A stretch of DNA of 64,000 nt, from positions 1-64,000 of the forward strand of contig JAHLJZ010000099.1 of assembly GCA_025602915.1 (NCBI GenBank), written 5' to 3'. A program made the position numbers and the translations under genes. This document shows, one piece after another, positions 24,587 through 37,689 of the stretch. The notes beneath the pieces were generated by a model. That model was given only the letters and a program-made list of their open reading frames with translations. It was not told the DNA's origin and ran no database searches. Positions within the stretch are counted from its first letter, which is position 1. The number at the start of each line of letters is the position of its first letter. Origin of the DNA: Paraphysoderma sedebokerense. Taxonomy: Eukaryota > Blastocladiomycota > Physodermatomycetes > Physodermatales > Physodermataceae.

Positions 24587-27500
24587 ATGGAGAATGACTT
24601 CTCAATTGATAATGTCACTGTACCATTAGAGGAGGACCCAACGATAGAGATGCCGCCCTCACCACTAGATTCAACTCGATTAACAACCTTTCGATTGCGA
24701 CGATGCCGCCTTTATCTACAGATAAGTTTAGCCGTCTGCACCATTATTGGCACCGTCATTCTCGGATTTGCTGTTCATACATATTTATTTCGAGATGTTG
24801 ATTCGCAACTATGTGAAATGACATACACTTATACCAACTTTTTCCCACTCGGCGGGTTCGATACATCACATTCCAGATTGGCCAAGAAATATGGACTCTG
24901 GCTGTACAGAGAAGGAGCAGGCTACAGTAACTTAGAAATAAACGGGATTCCTGTGTTGTTTGTACCTGGGTAAGCACGTTGAACCGCTCTTGGTTTAAAT
25001 CTGAATTCATGGTTTACTGACGTTGGTTGGACTCAGCAACGCCGGAAGTTATAGACAAGGACGAAGTCTCGCGAGCAAAGCAGCTCAAGGATATTGGCAT
25101 ACTTATCGCAATTCAGACTTGAAGGACAGAATACTGCATTTTGATTTTTTCTCCGGTAACCCGTCTTACTTTTGTTCCGCGAAGATATTATCGAAACTCA
25201 TAATGAACGTCCATTTGAATTAGTTGATTTTAACGAAGAACTGTCTGCTTTTCATTCAACATTATTGCTTGAGCAGGCCGAATACGTCAATGATGCTATA
25301 ATGTACATTTTATCGTTGTACGCTGATCCGAAGTCACCGGACAAAAGGCAATCTTCTTCTCTTCCGGCACCCACGAGTGTTATTCTTATTGGTCATTCAA
25401 TGGGTGGTTTGGTAACCAGGGCGATCTTTGCTTTACCGAATTATGTAGAAGGGAGTGTAAACAGTTTAATTACTTGGTCCAGTCCTCATACATTCTCTCC
25501 TGTACCTCTCTATTGGGGCGTGACCAGCCTTTACGAATATGTCAATGAAATGTGGAAAGGTGTTTGGGACAATAGGCTCCCAAAAGGAGAAAAGAGCACC
25601 GAGAAGTTGGATAGATGTGAATTCCTGACTGAGCGGAATGCAGGAAAGAACATGAGCGAACTAGATTCCCGGCTTATGTCGCTTTCGGTGATTTCTATTG
25701 CTGGAGGCACCCTTGATTCAACAGTGCCGTCGTCGTTATGCGACATTTCGTCCCTCGTTCCCCCAACGCACGGATTTACAGTGTTTGCATCAAGTATTTC
25801 GAATTCATGGACTAGCGCAGATCATAACTCAATTCTTTGGTGTCAGCAATTCTTGTCGAAAATTGCCCAGGCAATGTTTGAGAGCGTTGATATAAACAGA
25901 CCTGAGCAGACGCTGCGAATGGCTGAACGCCTCAGAGTGTGGAAGAGAGTTCTTATCGGTGGTGATACATATGGGTATACAATGCGAAAGGAGAATTGTA
26001 GCCAGCCATTAGAAGATGGTGGCAACAAGCCTATCGTCAGTGAGACTTTTAATCTCACTCAATTTCAGTATACACTTGTGGAAAACCAGACCATCGGTGT
26101 TGCAAATTCCTCCACCAATACTTCACTCTTAGTAATGCTGTTACCGACTGAAAGAATGGCTGACTTCAAATTGGAAGTTATGACTTCCCTTTACAATTTA
26201 TATGACTTTAACATGTACCAATGCTATGATGCAGAACCGCCATCCGCAACCGTGTTATCTTGTGTTAAATTTGACTCAGATATATTTACCGCAATTCCTT
26301 CTTCGCTACCGCCAAACGATAAAATTGATTATCAGCGTGAATTTCACTTCGCGCAGTTTGCTCTGCCCTTGAAGTTCAATTCGTCGGACATTATAGCTTC
26401 TCATGTTCTCATACAACCTCGCTTCACTCTTCATAGTTCACAATTCATATGGTCAAAATTGTCCAGGATAACGGACGCTGTTTTCGTACGGTCGGATTCA
26501 ATGGCTTCAATGGTTCATAATGGTTTAGAATTCGAACTTCCGCTGAAGGCTATTAAGCCCCAAATATTCATTGAAGGAATGAAAGACAGTTTGAGTGTTT
26601 GGTCAGTGGGTGCGCGATTTACCCGAAGGTGCAAATACCCCAATGGAACTGGTAAGCTGCTAAAATATTTGACCCGAGGCGATTTCTTTTCTCATTCAAG
26701 TGCATCTAGTTACAGAACAGGATCTGTCGGTGTCAGATGATGTTCCTTATTATCCGATTTTACTGCAGTCACTTCCTTACCTAAACGAACATAAATTCAC
26801 AGTCCATCCTTCTTCGAAATCCAACATTCTGATGAGTATTCACGGGCTCGGTTATCCTAACCCAAACGCCATAAATACCGACCGAATTGTACTTCCGTCC
26901 GAATATAGGTCTCCGTACGATTTATTCCAGTCCAATCAAGAGGATTCATTTAGTCCGAAGACTGTGTCTCTTCATATGTTTTCGCCTTTCGATCAAAGCT
27001 CGTATTCCCAGACGGAAGCGACATGCGAGATTGTTGGAAGATTTTCGCTGAGAATTGATTGGCGGCGTACGCCTGGGCAAATTCTGACACGATACCCAAT
27101 GTCTCTAGTAGCATTTCCTGTGGCGGTCATATGGGCCGTATGGGGCAAACAAATACGAGTATACAACGACACCGGTAAGTTTTCTCGTCAATGTCAGTGT
27201 AGTGCTTCTGTAGTCGAGGTTAATTCATGCTGCCTTTCCCAGGGGTATTTCCGACATTTATCGCCTCCCTAGCTTCAATATTACCTTATCTACCAATTCA
27301 TTTTCTTCTTTTATTCCTGATTTGTGTCATCCAATCCACTATCCCATCCTCTCGAAATCATTTACCTCCATTCCTTCATCCACCTTCGGAATTTTACTTG
27401 TCATTTTTATTACCCACGTTTTGGCTTATCGGTATCTCATTATCACTCATCTACTACATCATTTCTTACTTCATTTTCTCCGCCTCCAAGTTAATCGTCC

Positions 27501-28327
27501 GCAGTTTTCGCTCGTTACCGCTGATCCGGAACATTTCACCTTCACTGTACCAAAAGCGAAATTTCAAAAAACGATTTATCGTCATGGTGATACTCTGGGT
27601 CAGCACACTGTTATTTCTCCCCTACAGTTTCGGAATTCTTGTAGTCTTGTTACTTCAGCTTTCCAATACAGTCGCACTTGCTCGTCGTCTTGGGTACTTT
27701 CAATCCCAAGGAAACCCGTACCCTAATTTAAGCCTAACAGTCCGAGACCGACAGATATCCAGCCAAAACTCGAATTTAAATTTTAATCTCTCTTTCTTTT
27801 ATATTTTATTTATTCAACTTCCATTTTGGGCTCCAAGTTTACTCGTTTGGATACGAAATTTAGATATCAGTTATTATCCTTTCCCTGAATCTAAAATCGG
27901 ATTATACATACCTTCTATCCCTACTTCATCCCCGTTCGAGGTTTCTCCGGGACAGGGGGAAATCAAATTTATCAAATTCTCAACCGACTTGACAATTTAC
28001 CCTTTACTTCCGTTATCATCTGCCGTGCTGCTCTTTGGTCAGAATTGTATTCCAAGGATAGATACCAATATTAATAAGTTTGGAAGTTACTTTTCAGTGT
28101 TGATTTGTTGGGTGAATTGTTTGATTTGTTTAGGATGGGGTGTGAAATATACGTGGGTAGTATTTTGGACTGTTCAATTTTGGTGTGGGTGGTATGCAGT
28201 GGTTAAGATTTGGTGTACGGTGACAAAGACGAGTTTTGGGGTGAGTTCAGAATCTGTGGATCAGTATGAGATGGTTGCAGATGATGAAGTCGACAATGAA
28301 GGTGAAGGGAAAGCTAAAGTATATTAA
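24587..28327 (+). CDS. BST1: GPI inositol-deacylase PGAP1/Bst1
   Basis: ER membrane serine hydrolase that removes the acyl chain from the inositol of GPI anchors before export. Five exons give 1,159 residues; introns at 24970-25036, 25156-25223, 26652-26709 and 27175-27242 all restore the frame. An N-terminal signal anchor (LAVCTIIGTVILGFAVHTYL) is followed by INGIPVLFVPGNAGSYRQ, then HFDFFSVDFNEELSAFH, and the nucleophile elbow GHSMGG with catalytic Ser, then TWSSPH. The middle lumenal part has N-glycosylation sites; the C-terminal 300 residues hold several membrane segments and a short acidic tail ending AKVY. Order and motifs match Bst1/PGAP1 fully, so the gene looks intact. Confidence 0.95.
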
Positions 28328-28534
28328 AGGTGGTGAGAGAATGACGGAGAGTGATCAAATTTGCTATCTTGTATTTATGATTACGATTGTCTATTATACA
28401 GTACAGCAATTCAAGATATTGGGAAGGATATGTATAAATATACAGGAATTCCGTTGTCTCTTTTTTCAATTTCACGTATTGCGATGTTCCTACACACGAA
28501 CTTGCTATAGAGTAATATTCCCCCAAGACAGTTT

Positions 28535-31500
28535 CTACAGAAACAATTCGACCACTTTCTTTGCCAAACTTTTTACTTCTCGCACCAATTCTCCTTCCAA
28601 CATATAGTTGCTTCCACCCTCATCATTCCATTTCTCTTCTTGCAACTGTTCTATCTCTAGAGATTTAATAATCGGACGAGAAGGAGATTGGGGAGGTGAT
28701 CTGGGCGGTGAAGAGAAAACAGGAGAAGAGGGAGCCATTCCAAATCCACCCGGAATCACTGAATCTCGAGATTTAATTCTCTGATGTTTTGATTCTTTCT
28801 CTTTTTCATTTTCCCTTTCCTTTTGTTTCTCTTTTCCTTTTTCAACCGCCTCTGATTTCTTTTTACTTTGATTCTGTAACAACGGTGAAGACGAATCTTT
28901 ACCGAATTTCTCATGATCCGTATCATCATCTTCTTCGTCAACAAGATTGGCTTCAACGTGATCCTCAATTTTAAATTCTGATTCCTGTACACTGATATTG
29001 CGATCTCGTTTGCGATCTCGACTTTTATATGGATCAGGTGTAAAACTCCCACCTCGTTTTCTATTGGCTTTACCTTTTTGTTTTCCTTGTCTGTCTACGT
29101 TTCCAGTTGTTAATTCATCTTCGTCTTTCAAAAATTCAAGGGAAGGAGTCGTAGGTCGAGCTTCGGATTTTGAACGATCTCGAGATTTTGATCGTACTTG
29201 AGATTGAGAAGAGTCGGTTCGATCTTGTCGTGATGAGGATAATTCTCGTTCCGGCGAAGGGACAATTGGACGTCGTGGAGAAGGGTTGGCAGATGTTGAT
29301 ACTGAAGCGGAGACAGAAGGGGTCGTAGATGAAGACGATAAAATGGTTTGTATCTGAGAGTGAAGGGCCGGGTAGGAGTTGAGTGAATTGCGGATATGAG
29401 AGTCTTAAGAATTTACATTCGTGATGTGTAGTGTAATGAGAAGGAATGATATGTCATTATGGGTTCTGAGATTACCCTCAAACCATGATACATTATCGTG
29501 AATTGGCAACTTACCTGCACTTTCCAAAAACTGCAACAAACAATAAACTCCCACTTGTTTTAAAGTCCAGTCGCTACTCTGCAAAAATTTCAATATAAAT
29601 TCATTCATACTCCTCTTGCTATCGATTTGAGGCGTTGGCGGCGTCGAAGTACCATCGGAAGATTGAATAGGGAAGTAGGGATAAAATACGGCATACGAAG
29701 GTACTAAATCGCCGAAGACCGAAAAAGGGATAAAAATTGGAAAGAAAAATGTATAAGCAAAGATCCTTGAGTTGAAAGACAAACGGTTAAAAACATACAT
29801 CCGGCAACCAAATTTCCTATCACCGCCCCTGCATTCACCAGTACTTCCTTTACGCCTTCTAACACTTCGATACCCTCTGTGGGGGTTACTCCTCCCACTG
29901 ATGTTTGGTTGAAATCCTGGGATATCCTGGTAAACCCTACGGCTAAAACTTTTACCAAAACATCCAGTACTCCTATTTCAATCAAGAATGATTTTGATTC
30001 GCGATGTAAAGAGAGTACAGATAAAAACGCTAGAATTTCAGAAATGATCGGAAGGGGGAGTAATCGTGTGTTTATTGTAGGGTAATGCGTTCGAGCGGAA
30101 TCAACTAGAGTTTTGGATTTAGGAGATGTTGATTCCGACACAGAGGAAGAGACGGCGGATGATACCGTCTTTTCCGGGAGAGGTGAGAAAGTAGGAGAAA
30201 TCAATGGATCCATGAACTGAGATGATAAAACTGAGATTACAATGCCGACGATATTGTCCCTTACTACCAACCCTTTAAACACGTCCGAACTAGCAGACAG
30301 ATTTCGTAAGATGCAAATAACATGATTTACTATTTCGTCAAACAGATGTAGTAATAGCTGACTTTCTATACTATACTGTTGCGTTGAAGGTGTTGGAGAG
30401 GATGAACGAGAGGGTTCGAATGAGCGGGGAGAGTAAGGAGACGACGGGTTTGGAGAAGACGCAATTGAATATTTCAACAGTTCCGTAAGCGAAGTAAGCA
30501 AAAGTAAACATTTCGGTGACGGTTGTGTCGGTGTTGGAGTTGGTAAGGGTTCTGAATCTTGAGCGGATCCTTTGATGGAAGAAGCAGGGGAAGTTGTCGA
30601 AGATGGAGCAGGGGGGAGAATAAATCTTACGAATTCCTCGTTAATACTTAAATTTCTTAAACAGGCTGTCGAACCTGCAAGCAAAGCCACTATGTCGACT
30701 TCTTTTTCTCTTTCAGTTCCTTTGTCTACATTTCCTTGGCCCATACCGCTCCAAAGTTCTTTTTCCCTTTCTGTAATATCTTTGTCCCTGGAGAAGGAGG
30801 AAGACGGAAACGGATAGCTTGAATATCCGTAAGTGGATGGAAACAATATTGTACAATTGTGAATGAGTATGTCTAGAATTCTTCCTTTATTATATTGCAT
30901 AATCTTCGATTGCCAAGTCGAATCGGAAGCTAAGTTACGCAGACAGAGTGCAGATTGCATGGTGAGTTTCATTTTGAATGAATGTTGGTGAGGATACGTG
31001 ATAGTGTTCTTTGAGAGGATCGAATAGAAGATGTGCAGAATTGCCGAGGTGGAAAGGAACGGAGAAGATCGGGATAGCGGTTCGACAAATAGATTGCTCA
31101 ATGAAGTCAAAATGTAGTATACCTGAATTTTTGTCGCTAGTTAAGGGGGGAAATACGGAATAGTTCGAAAGAATTAAAGAACTTACAATTTCATCATCTA
31201 CACCCTCCACCTTTTCATTCAAACTTTCCTCTCCAATACCTTCAAACTTTCGCGGAGCCGTTTCTCCTGTTTTGACCGTCCCAACCCCCAAACCCGACAT
31301 TTCCTTTTCCAAGCTGGCGTATCGCCCCAACAATTCGACCAGCGTTTTTAAACCGTCATTTTCTAAGAGTTGAAGTCTAGTTTCCGTTGTATGTGTTAAA
31401 TTCAAGATAGCACCTGTCGTATTTCGTAAGACAAGTGGGTGGGTATTTGAATCGGCAAGATGAAGGAGAGTAGAAAGCGCTGGAGACTGGGAGACGTAGG

Positions 31501-33360
31501 CTTTGGTAGTGTCAGAGGCGGCTGGAGCGAACAAGAATAGTTGAAGTGAGATAAAAATGGTACATAAACAGAAATATCAATAGAGAGCGTCGTAAAATTG
31601 AAAATCTCGTTAGTTAAGAATCATCCACAATCGGATTTATGATAGGGCAGAAGGCGAGAAAAGAAGACCGAAAACCAGGACAAAACAGATAATAATAATG
31701 TGCGCTGAGTCTAGAAAATATAAATATGCTCTAATGCGTACCTAAGTTAGTGATGCAGCCAACAGCATTACATTGTATATCAAAGTTTTTAGATTCGCAC
31801 AGTTGAATAAGCGGTTGTAATCCGCCGACAGTAACAATCGGGTATTTGTTCTCCGCTATGAGTCCACCAATATCCACAGACAAATAGTATGTTAAAGCAG
31901 TCAGTATAAATATATCAAAATTCTAAACAAGCAAGTAGAAAAAGGACAAATAGCGATAGGAAAGCACGAAAGGAGAAATCGATAATCAGGAAAGCGGCAA
32001 CATACGAACGACGGCTAAGTTTGACACTCCCGCACTAGCAAATTTCACAACCTCTTCGTCAGTTTCTGATAACAATTCTACCAGCGATTTCAAGTATACA
32101 TCCGGAATCGGTATCGGATCGAATTCTGTCACCTCGGCCCAAACCTTTGCCAGCAATAGCTTGAGTTTGTATAAATCATTTCGGTTTTCGACGGATTTAG
32201 GTGATAGGGAGGATGAGGGTGAAATAGGATGTGACATTATAAGCGTCTTGGAATATGTGAGTAACGAGAGGCCTTGCTCGGTCAGGAAATACGAAGGGGG
32301 AAGGTGAGTCGAGGAGGGCGGAAGGGTAACATCTAAGGTTTAGAAAGATCGACAAAAATTCGTTTCATATAAGGAGCGAACGTAATTGGGGGCGTAAGTG
32401 TGTAGACGGAGCAATAACATTGAGTTGAGAAAGACACATCGAAGCGATAGATGAGGTTGGGGAAACGTTCAATATTTCACGTTGCAAAGAAATATGATTG
32501 TTAGCATTTCAACGTATAAGCAATTACATGATAAGTAGTCAAATCCGGGTGAATGGGAGTTGAAAGGAAATTTGCTTCAGAATACTGCACTACATTTGAG
32601 AGCGGGCTATCGAAATCTGACCGAACGATTTTGTCGCCTTGACAGTATCATTGGAGGGGGAAGAATGTCGCTCTAGTGAAACTGATTTATGATTGATAGT
32701 ATGTTTGGTATTGCCATATAATGTCATACGATAAGCCATGGTTGGTAGATGCAGGTTGTCGGACTCGGAATGGTTTCGTCGCGGGCGAGAGGTTAATTTA
32801 AGGTCTCATTGGTTGGCACCGATCAGTATTGTTGACGATAGCTGCCAAGCGTCCATGATATGCCTCTTCACACTTGATATCGAGGTATCTTATTCGCTTG
32901 ATTGCAGAGTTCTATCGGTCGACTGGGTAGATTAAGTTACGTGGAAGTGGTTTCGTCATTTGCGCTTGACGTGAGATAGTCGAGTAGCGGTTTTTCTATG
33001 TTGCTCCCATTCACCGATCCGACGAGTAGAAGGCAAGGCAAGATTAAAAAATTTAGAATAAACTCAAATTTCCTTACCGTCGTTAGGAAGAGGACCGCCG
33101 CCCGTGGAAGATTTCAAGACTTCTTTGAGGAGGTCGACAAAGTCATCACCTGTTCTCCATTCCTGGATCAGCTTTTTGTCGGCTTGGTCCCACGGGAGGT
33201 CGTCGTCGCTCTGGTCGAGAGGTTCGTAGAGGCCATAGGGAGTTCTCCTGGTTCTGAAGGTTCTCCTGCAGCAGGGGATGCAGGGGCAGAGGAAGGCGAG
33301 GAGGGAGGAAGGGAGGGAGGAGGAGAGGGGCCGACGGCGGGCAGAGAAGCAGAGGCCCAT
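28535..33360 (-). CDS. VAC8: Vac8-like armadillo-repeat vacuolar protein
   Basis: Vacuole-membrane scaffold with roles in inheritance, nucleus-vacuole contact and autophagy. Exon 1 (33360-33078) starts [10 protein letters not shown], giving Gly2 for N-myristoylation, and has further cysteines (CPCIPCC) suited to palmitoylation. After a 745-nt intron come ARM repeats: [81 protein letters not shown], each lining up with Vac8. The C-terminus is unusual: about 270 residues of charged, Ser/Arg/Glu/Lys-rich sequence (29.4-28.5 kb) end in [13 protein letters not shown], whereas yeast Vac8 stops soon after the repeats. Within the repeats, Ser/Pro-rich inserts (about 30.3-30.6 kb) also lengthen the protein. 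Confidence 0.88.
32333..33077 (-). other. long first intron of VAC8
   Basis: The splice from exon 1 (GAC G | gtaagg) to exon 2 (ag | AT GTT ACC) keeps the frame and yields the N-terminal residues preceding [11 protein letters not shown], which aligns with Vac8. At 745 nt it is some ten times the usual intron here. A 65-codon plus-strand frame inside it (32738-32935) has no recognised features. Confidence 0.6.
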
Positions 33361-33616
33361 ATAGTCTAGTCTTATGTATTAAGTGGTAATACGGTGTATT
33401 ATTAAGTAACAAGTGGTAGTAATTGAAAGAGGGAATTTATCAAAGTATTAAAGTGCGTAAGTGCATGCACAAGGAACGGCCCTCGCTCCGACGCCGTGAC
33501 TGGTTGATTCAACCGATATATTACATTCCCCTACAGAGTATATGAATTGTAATCCCATTCCACAAGTCACATGACCTTATCTCTATGAGTCTACCCAAAT
33601 GCCGTCTCATCCAACC

Positions 33617-34290
33617 TCACTCTGCCAGCAACACAATGTCCACATCATCGTGCGCAGGCGACAGCAACAGCTCGCCCTTAAAGTCCACTATCTTTCGCTT
33701 CTTGGCGGCCTTCAGCGTCCCTACATACAGCATCGCCATCCCAGATACACACACAGACAGACACAGAATTACCAGCAGTTGTATTGATTTGAAGTGAAAA
33801 CCAAAAATATATCAGTCAAGGATCCCAAACCCAGTGGATATCGTACAATTCAAAATAGATAATAATATTGACAAATGAGAAAGGATAATAAAAGACGAAA
33901 ACATACCAAATACTCCCTCCAACGTTTGCACCACTTTGTCATCTTTTACAAGCTTGCCGTACTTGACGGTATACTTGTTTCCATGTGCGGGCGACTTTGC
34001 ACCCTGTTCATTTCGTCAAGTGAAACCGTGAAATAATAATAACGTATCGATAAAGTGTATAAATATCGGTACAGTGTAATTCGTTTTAAAGTAAATTCTG
34101 GTCAGTAGATAATAAAGACACCGAGAAAAGAAAAATCTGCAATCAAAATTCATCGACAAAAGAAACAACCCGCTCAACGTCCTCACACAGGTAACGATAT
34201 AAGAACTGGTGCGGAAACCGTTTCCATTCAACATACAATAACTTTAATATATTCCACGAGGAATTTGATTTCTTCGTCTACATTCACCAT
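33617..34290 (-). CDS. ABRACL: costars-domain protein, ABRACL homologue
   Basis: Small cytosolic protein of the costars family, linked to actin dynamics in animals and Dictyostelium. Exons 34290-34237, 34003-33907 and 33720-33617 give 84 residues, against 81 in human ABRACL. Shared landmarks: MVNVDEEIKFLVEYI, YTVKYGKLVKDDK, GTLKAAKKRKIVDFKGELL and HDDVDIVLL, with the usual position of each. Introns of 233 and 186 nt are in phase. An E-box (CACGTG) lies at 34384-34389, about 95 bp upstream. The identification is secure from end-to-end similarity. Confidence 0.93.
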
Positions 34291-34383
34291 ATTGTCGTCT
34301 TATAATGGGTAGTTTACGGATAGTCAAAAGGGATATCTGTTACCAGAAGCGCGAAGTGACACTGAATTGTCGCTATCCGTCAT

Positions 34384-34389
34384 CACGTG
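34384..34389. promoter_or_regulatory. E-box CACGTG upstream of ABRACL
   Basis: CACGTG lies 94 bp before the ABRACL ATG (34290, minus), in the context ATCACGTGC. It is a candidate bHLH (Cbf1/Pho4-type) site; a second copy is upstream of RPF1. Confidence 0.35.
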
Positions 34390-34587
34390 CAAAAAGAGGA
34401 AGGGTTATCTAACCCTTTGATTCAACCAAATTTCAATTTAAACATTTCTGTTATTCAAATTATGCTAAACAGCAGAAGCAGCTGCAGGGCTAACGGCACA
34501 TAGTGTACAAGTCTGTAAGAATAGTGAAAAACATCATTTAAATCTACACCCACAAGAATCCACCTTCCATCCCCAATAATAAGAAAC

Positions 34588-35969
34588 TCACAACCAAAAC
34601 TTCTTCCTCCCTCCCATTTCACTTTCCCTAAACACCCACTCCCATTCCCCATGCTTTCCATCGAACACTCCCTTCTGAAGCCACTGTAACTTCAACGTAA
34701 ACCTCGGACCCAATTCTTGCATCCTAACTTTCTCCCGATTATCAAAAATATACCGATGTCTTCTTACAAATATAAAATCTCGTTGATTATGAAAGGTGAC
34801 GACTTGTCGGGCTATAAATTCGGGTGCGGGTGGGAATAATGTTGCAAAGAACCGACCAATGGTGTGTCCGAGTCGCGTGGAAAAATTGTTGAGAATAAGT
34901 TCGGGATGATGAGGAGTGGGGTTGCCATGTGCCTGTAGGAGTTGATCAAGTGAAATTATAATACAACAGTGGTAGATAAAATTGTTAATATCTTTCCATA
35001 GACACAACGGGAACAAGCAATTATTGGAACAAAAAGTAAAAGAAAAACAAACCTCAATCTCTTTACACATTTTAATCGACGACAGTTTAAAACAAGCCGT
35101 GGGACCCTCCGGTAAATGAATCATCGTAATGGCATCTATTCAAAACCACATCGAAAAAATCAGCCTCAGACTCATCCTTTCCTTCCTCTCACAAATATAA
35201 ATCAATACGTACTGGGTTGCTTTCGATCTTCGTTAATGACAATCAATGTTGTATAATCTCTTTTTACGCAAAATTCTGATATTTGTTTAATACTGAATGT
35301 TCCTCGCTTTCGTAACTCCGCAGAAGGAAATATCGAGATAAAATCTTGTGCAAATGTGTAGGTGTTCTGTCATCATCCAAATGTACAACAAAATCGTCAG
35401 CTTTCATTCTTTCCCAAATTCGAGAGGATCCTTCCCTCTCCCAATGTTGTGACATCTAAACCAAACTCGGAAAACGACAAACTCCTCATAAAATGTAGCT
35501 ATACAGTACCTTTGAACATCTCATGCTAGTCGTCACGCAAATCTTTGGTTCTCTTCCACCCACAAAATAACTAGCAAATTCATCTATACTTTCATCATTC
35601 AACAATTCAGGATCATTCTGAACAAACGTTTCGTCTGTTTCTCGAGTATTTTCGATCGTCCGAGGTACATTCGTCTGTAGCCGTTTCTAGAGAATGCCAT
35701 GTACATGTCAATTTCATTTTCTCAACATTTAATTGATTCCTACTATTTCCAAACTTCAAGATCTACTCTGGACAGATCCAGAAAAAAAAAGAAAATCGAA
35801 TAGATATAAACCAACTAACCAGTTTCAACTCTTCATCCTGATCCTCTTCTTTCTTCCTTTGCCGTCTCTTATCTCGTTTTTCTTTAGCTTTTTCAGCTTT
35901 TTGCTGTCTATAAACTATTTCACGCTTTTGTTTATTCGGTATAGAAGACGGCTGAACCTTGGAAGTCAT
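34588..35969 (-). CDS. RPF1: ribosome production factor 1, Brix domain
   Basis: Nucleolar protein needed for 60S subunit assembly. Starts [18 protein letters not shown] with a Lys/Arg/Glu-rich coil, then [13 protein letters not shown]. The next exon begins at [22 protein letters not shown] and continues through VINEDRK; the splice uses an acceptor inside a misleading open frame (MSQHWERE). Then [51 protein letters not shown] and [17 protein letters not shown] follow, ending GGRKKFWL at 34588. The C-terminal half aligns closely with human RPF1. The gene appears whole. An E-box (36049-36054) lies 80 bp upstream. Confidence 0.94.
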
Positions 35970-36048
35970 TATGATTTAAATAAGTTATGTGCTTCTTGAT
36001 TGATCTGGAGAAGGTATCAGACTGGTAGATTAACCATGTTTACTCTGT

Positions 36049-36054
36049 CACGTG
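36049..36054. promoter_or_regulatory. E-box CACGTG upstream of RPF1
   Basis: CACGTG (context TCACGTGC) lies 80 bp before the RPF1 ATG at 35969 (minus). Same core and distance as that upstream of ABRACL; regulation is inferred. Confidence 0.35.
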
Positions 36055-36267
36055 CTCATTGCTGTGCTGTTACCGCGTTCTCTCTCAGTAGTAGTAGGAT
36101 ATAATATTATCGCAATTTTACTTCTCACATCAGAATGACTATATCTTATGATCTATAGATGAATTAAATTTACATCTTTTCGAACACCCTAAATGTGGTC
36201 CAATAAGGCGACCATGTTGGCATAAGACTTGCAGAGCTCGAAAATCTGTTTGGCAGAAATTGAAGAT

Positions 36268-37332
36268 TTATTGGTTGGATTTCGTATGTACCAACGATGA
36301 CGACCATTGTAGTCCTAAAGCAAACGTATAAACTTTAGAATCGAATATAATTTGTGGATATTTACTCGAAATTTCTGATCCATGGCGCGGTGGTTGAATA
36401 TCAAGATTGTCGAATTTCAATCAGTCCGTTCTTATAAAGAAACAAGAATTGATAAGTAGTAGGTACCTTGTATTTTGGAATATAATTTATCAACAGGGAG
36501 AAAAAGTACTCGCATACTCCATTCGTCGTCGTCTAGCTGTTGTGTCGGTTTAGCGTTTTGAGGGGAGTCTAAATCGACCTTTGAATACATCGATACCATA
36601 ATAGATGTTTGATTAATTTCACTTAAAAATATTGGTCTACAAGGAAAACGGACAAAGAAGGAATGTACATACCGTCACTTCTACTAACCATCCACAACTA
36701 CTCTGGACACTGGCGTCATAAGAACCCATTTTCCTGACCGTATCTACCCCCTTACACTCACTATTTGGATTAGGTTTTACCTTCAGGATTTCCCCGACGT
36801 ATCCTGTTTCTTCCATTAATTCTCGCAACGCTGTTTCCTCGACACTAATGTCAGTTGGATCGATACATCCCGAAGGAAACTCTATGACAAAAGCATGTAC
36901 TGGAGGCCGATATTGTACGGTACAGATAATACGGTTTGATTTTGTTGGGTCCAATTTTGAGGACGTCAATGCGAGAACGTCGACGGCTTTTGTAATGAAT
37001 GATGAAAGGGTCAACTGGTTAAATCGAATTCCGAATCATGATGTCGTAGTTCATTTGGATAGCGAAGACCCTTCAAACTTACCATCAAACTTTGCTCTTC
37101 CACCCGTTTTATCCAAACTCACTGCTTTTTTCCGATGACACATTTCGTAACTTCTTTCCCTCGAAAACTTTGTTTCCGAGTGTGAACTATTGTCCACACG
37201 GACCTCCTTAGGAATGGTATATTTCAAGGTCTCCAGTTCTAACCAATTGGTCGGGGCTGCATGTTTTGTCGACGAGTTGATGGTCGGGAGTGGGGGTAAA
37301 GAAGATAAGATTGAGTCTATTTGAGTAGTCAT
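36268..37332 (-). CDS. YSA1: ADP-ribose/ADP-sugar pyrophosphatase, Nudix (NUDT5/Ysa1)
   Basis: Hydrolyses ADP-ribose to AMP and ribose 5-phosphate. Four exons (37332-37083, 36986-36673, 36578-36467, 36374-36268) give 260 residues. Exon 2 carries VQYRPPVHAFVIEFPSG and the Nudix helix ALRELMEETGYVG, with the REXXEE metal site intact. The usual first Glu of the Nudix box is absent: the loop reads GCIDPTDIS, one residue longer than in NUDT5. The C-terminus VDLDSPQNAKPTQQ to KVYTFALGLQ matches the NUDT5 end (DARVYSYALAL in human). A tempting small frame starting ATG near 36384 is really part of this last exon region. Confidence 0.92.
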
Positions 37333-37689
37333 TGAATAATAGAAGTGTTTGTTGGGAAGGAATGATTAAGGATGTAAGATTCGACAGATGAAATGAGCGG
37401 CTTAAATTATACCTCTGGCCGGTTCGCGACGCGGACGGTTGGAACTCTTGTGGAGGTTGAGTTTCATTTATTCCGATGATATATTATTATATGGGACTTC
37501 TTATTCTGTGATTCCAATTTAGAACGGTCACTATTCAAATCTTTGTCTGTATGCAACTCAAAAACCAGCCACTCCGTTCAATTTCAAAAACTCAAAACTC
37601 TCTGAAAGACTCGATCGAGCACAAGCACACTGCTTCGTGGCTGCCCTAGCTAGCAATAATATATTATTTTAATTCAATATTCTCATACA
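37333..37689. other. intergenic spacer
   Basis: A 357-bp gap between the YSA1 start and the 3' end of the first F-box gene, both on the minus strand. No gene or motif of note. Confidence 0.45.

Noticed and set aside
35264-35455. 63-codon minus-strand frame starting MSQHWERE inside RPF1
   Set aside because: It overlaps an intron and an exon of RPF1 in the wrong frame; the spliced frame gives the conserved [11 protein letters not shown] segment.
36170-36400. Small two-exon gene starting ATG near 36384 on the minus strand
   Set aside because: The same bases in another frame form the last exon of the Nudix gene, whose product matches the NUDT5 C-terminus (KVYTFALGL), so the small model is a shadow.
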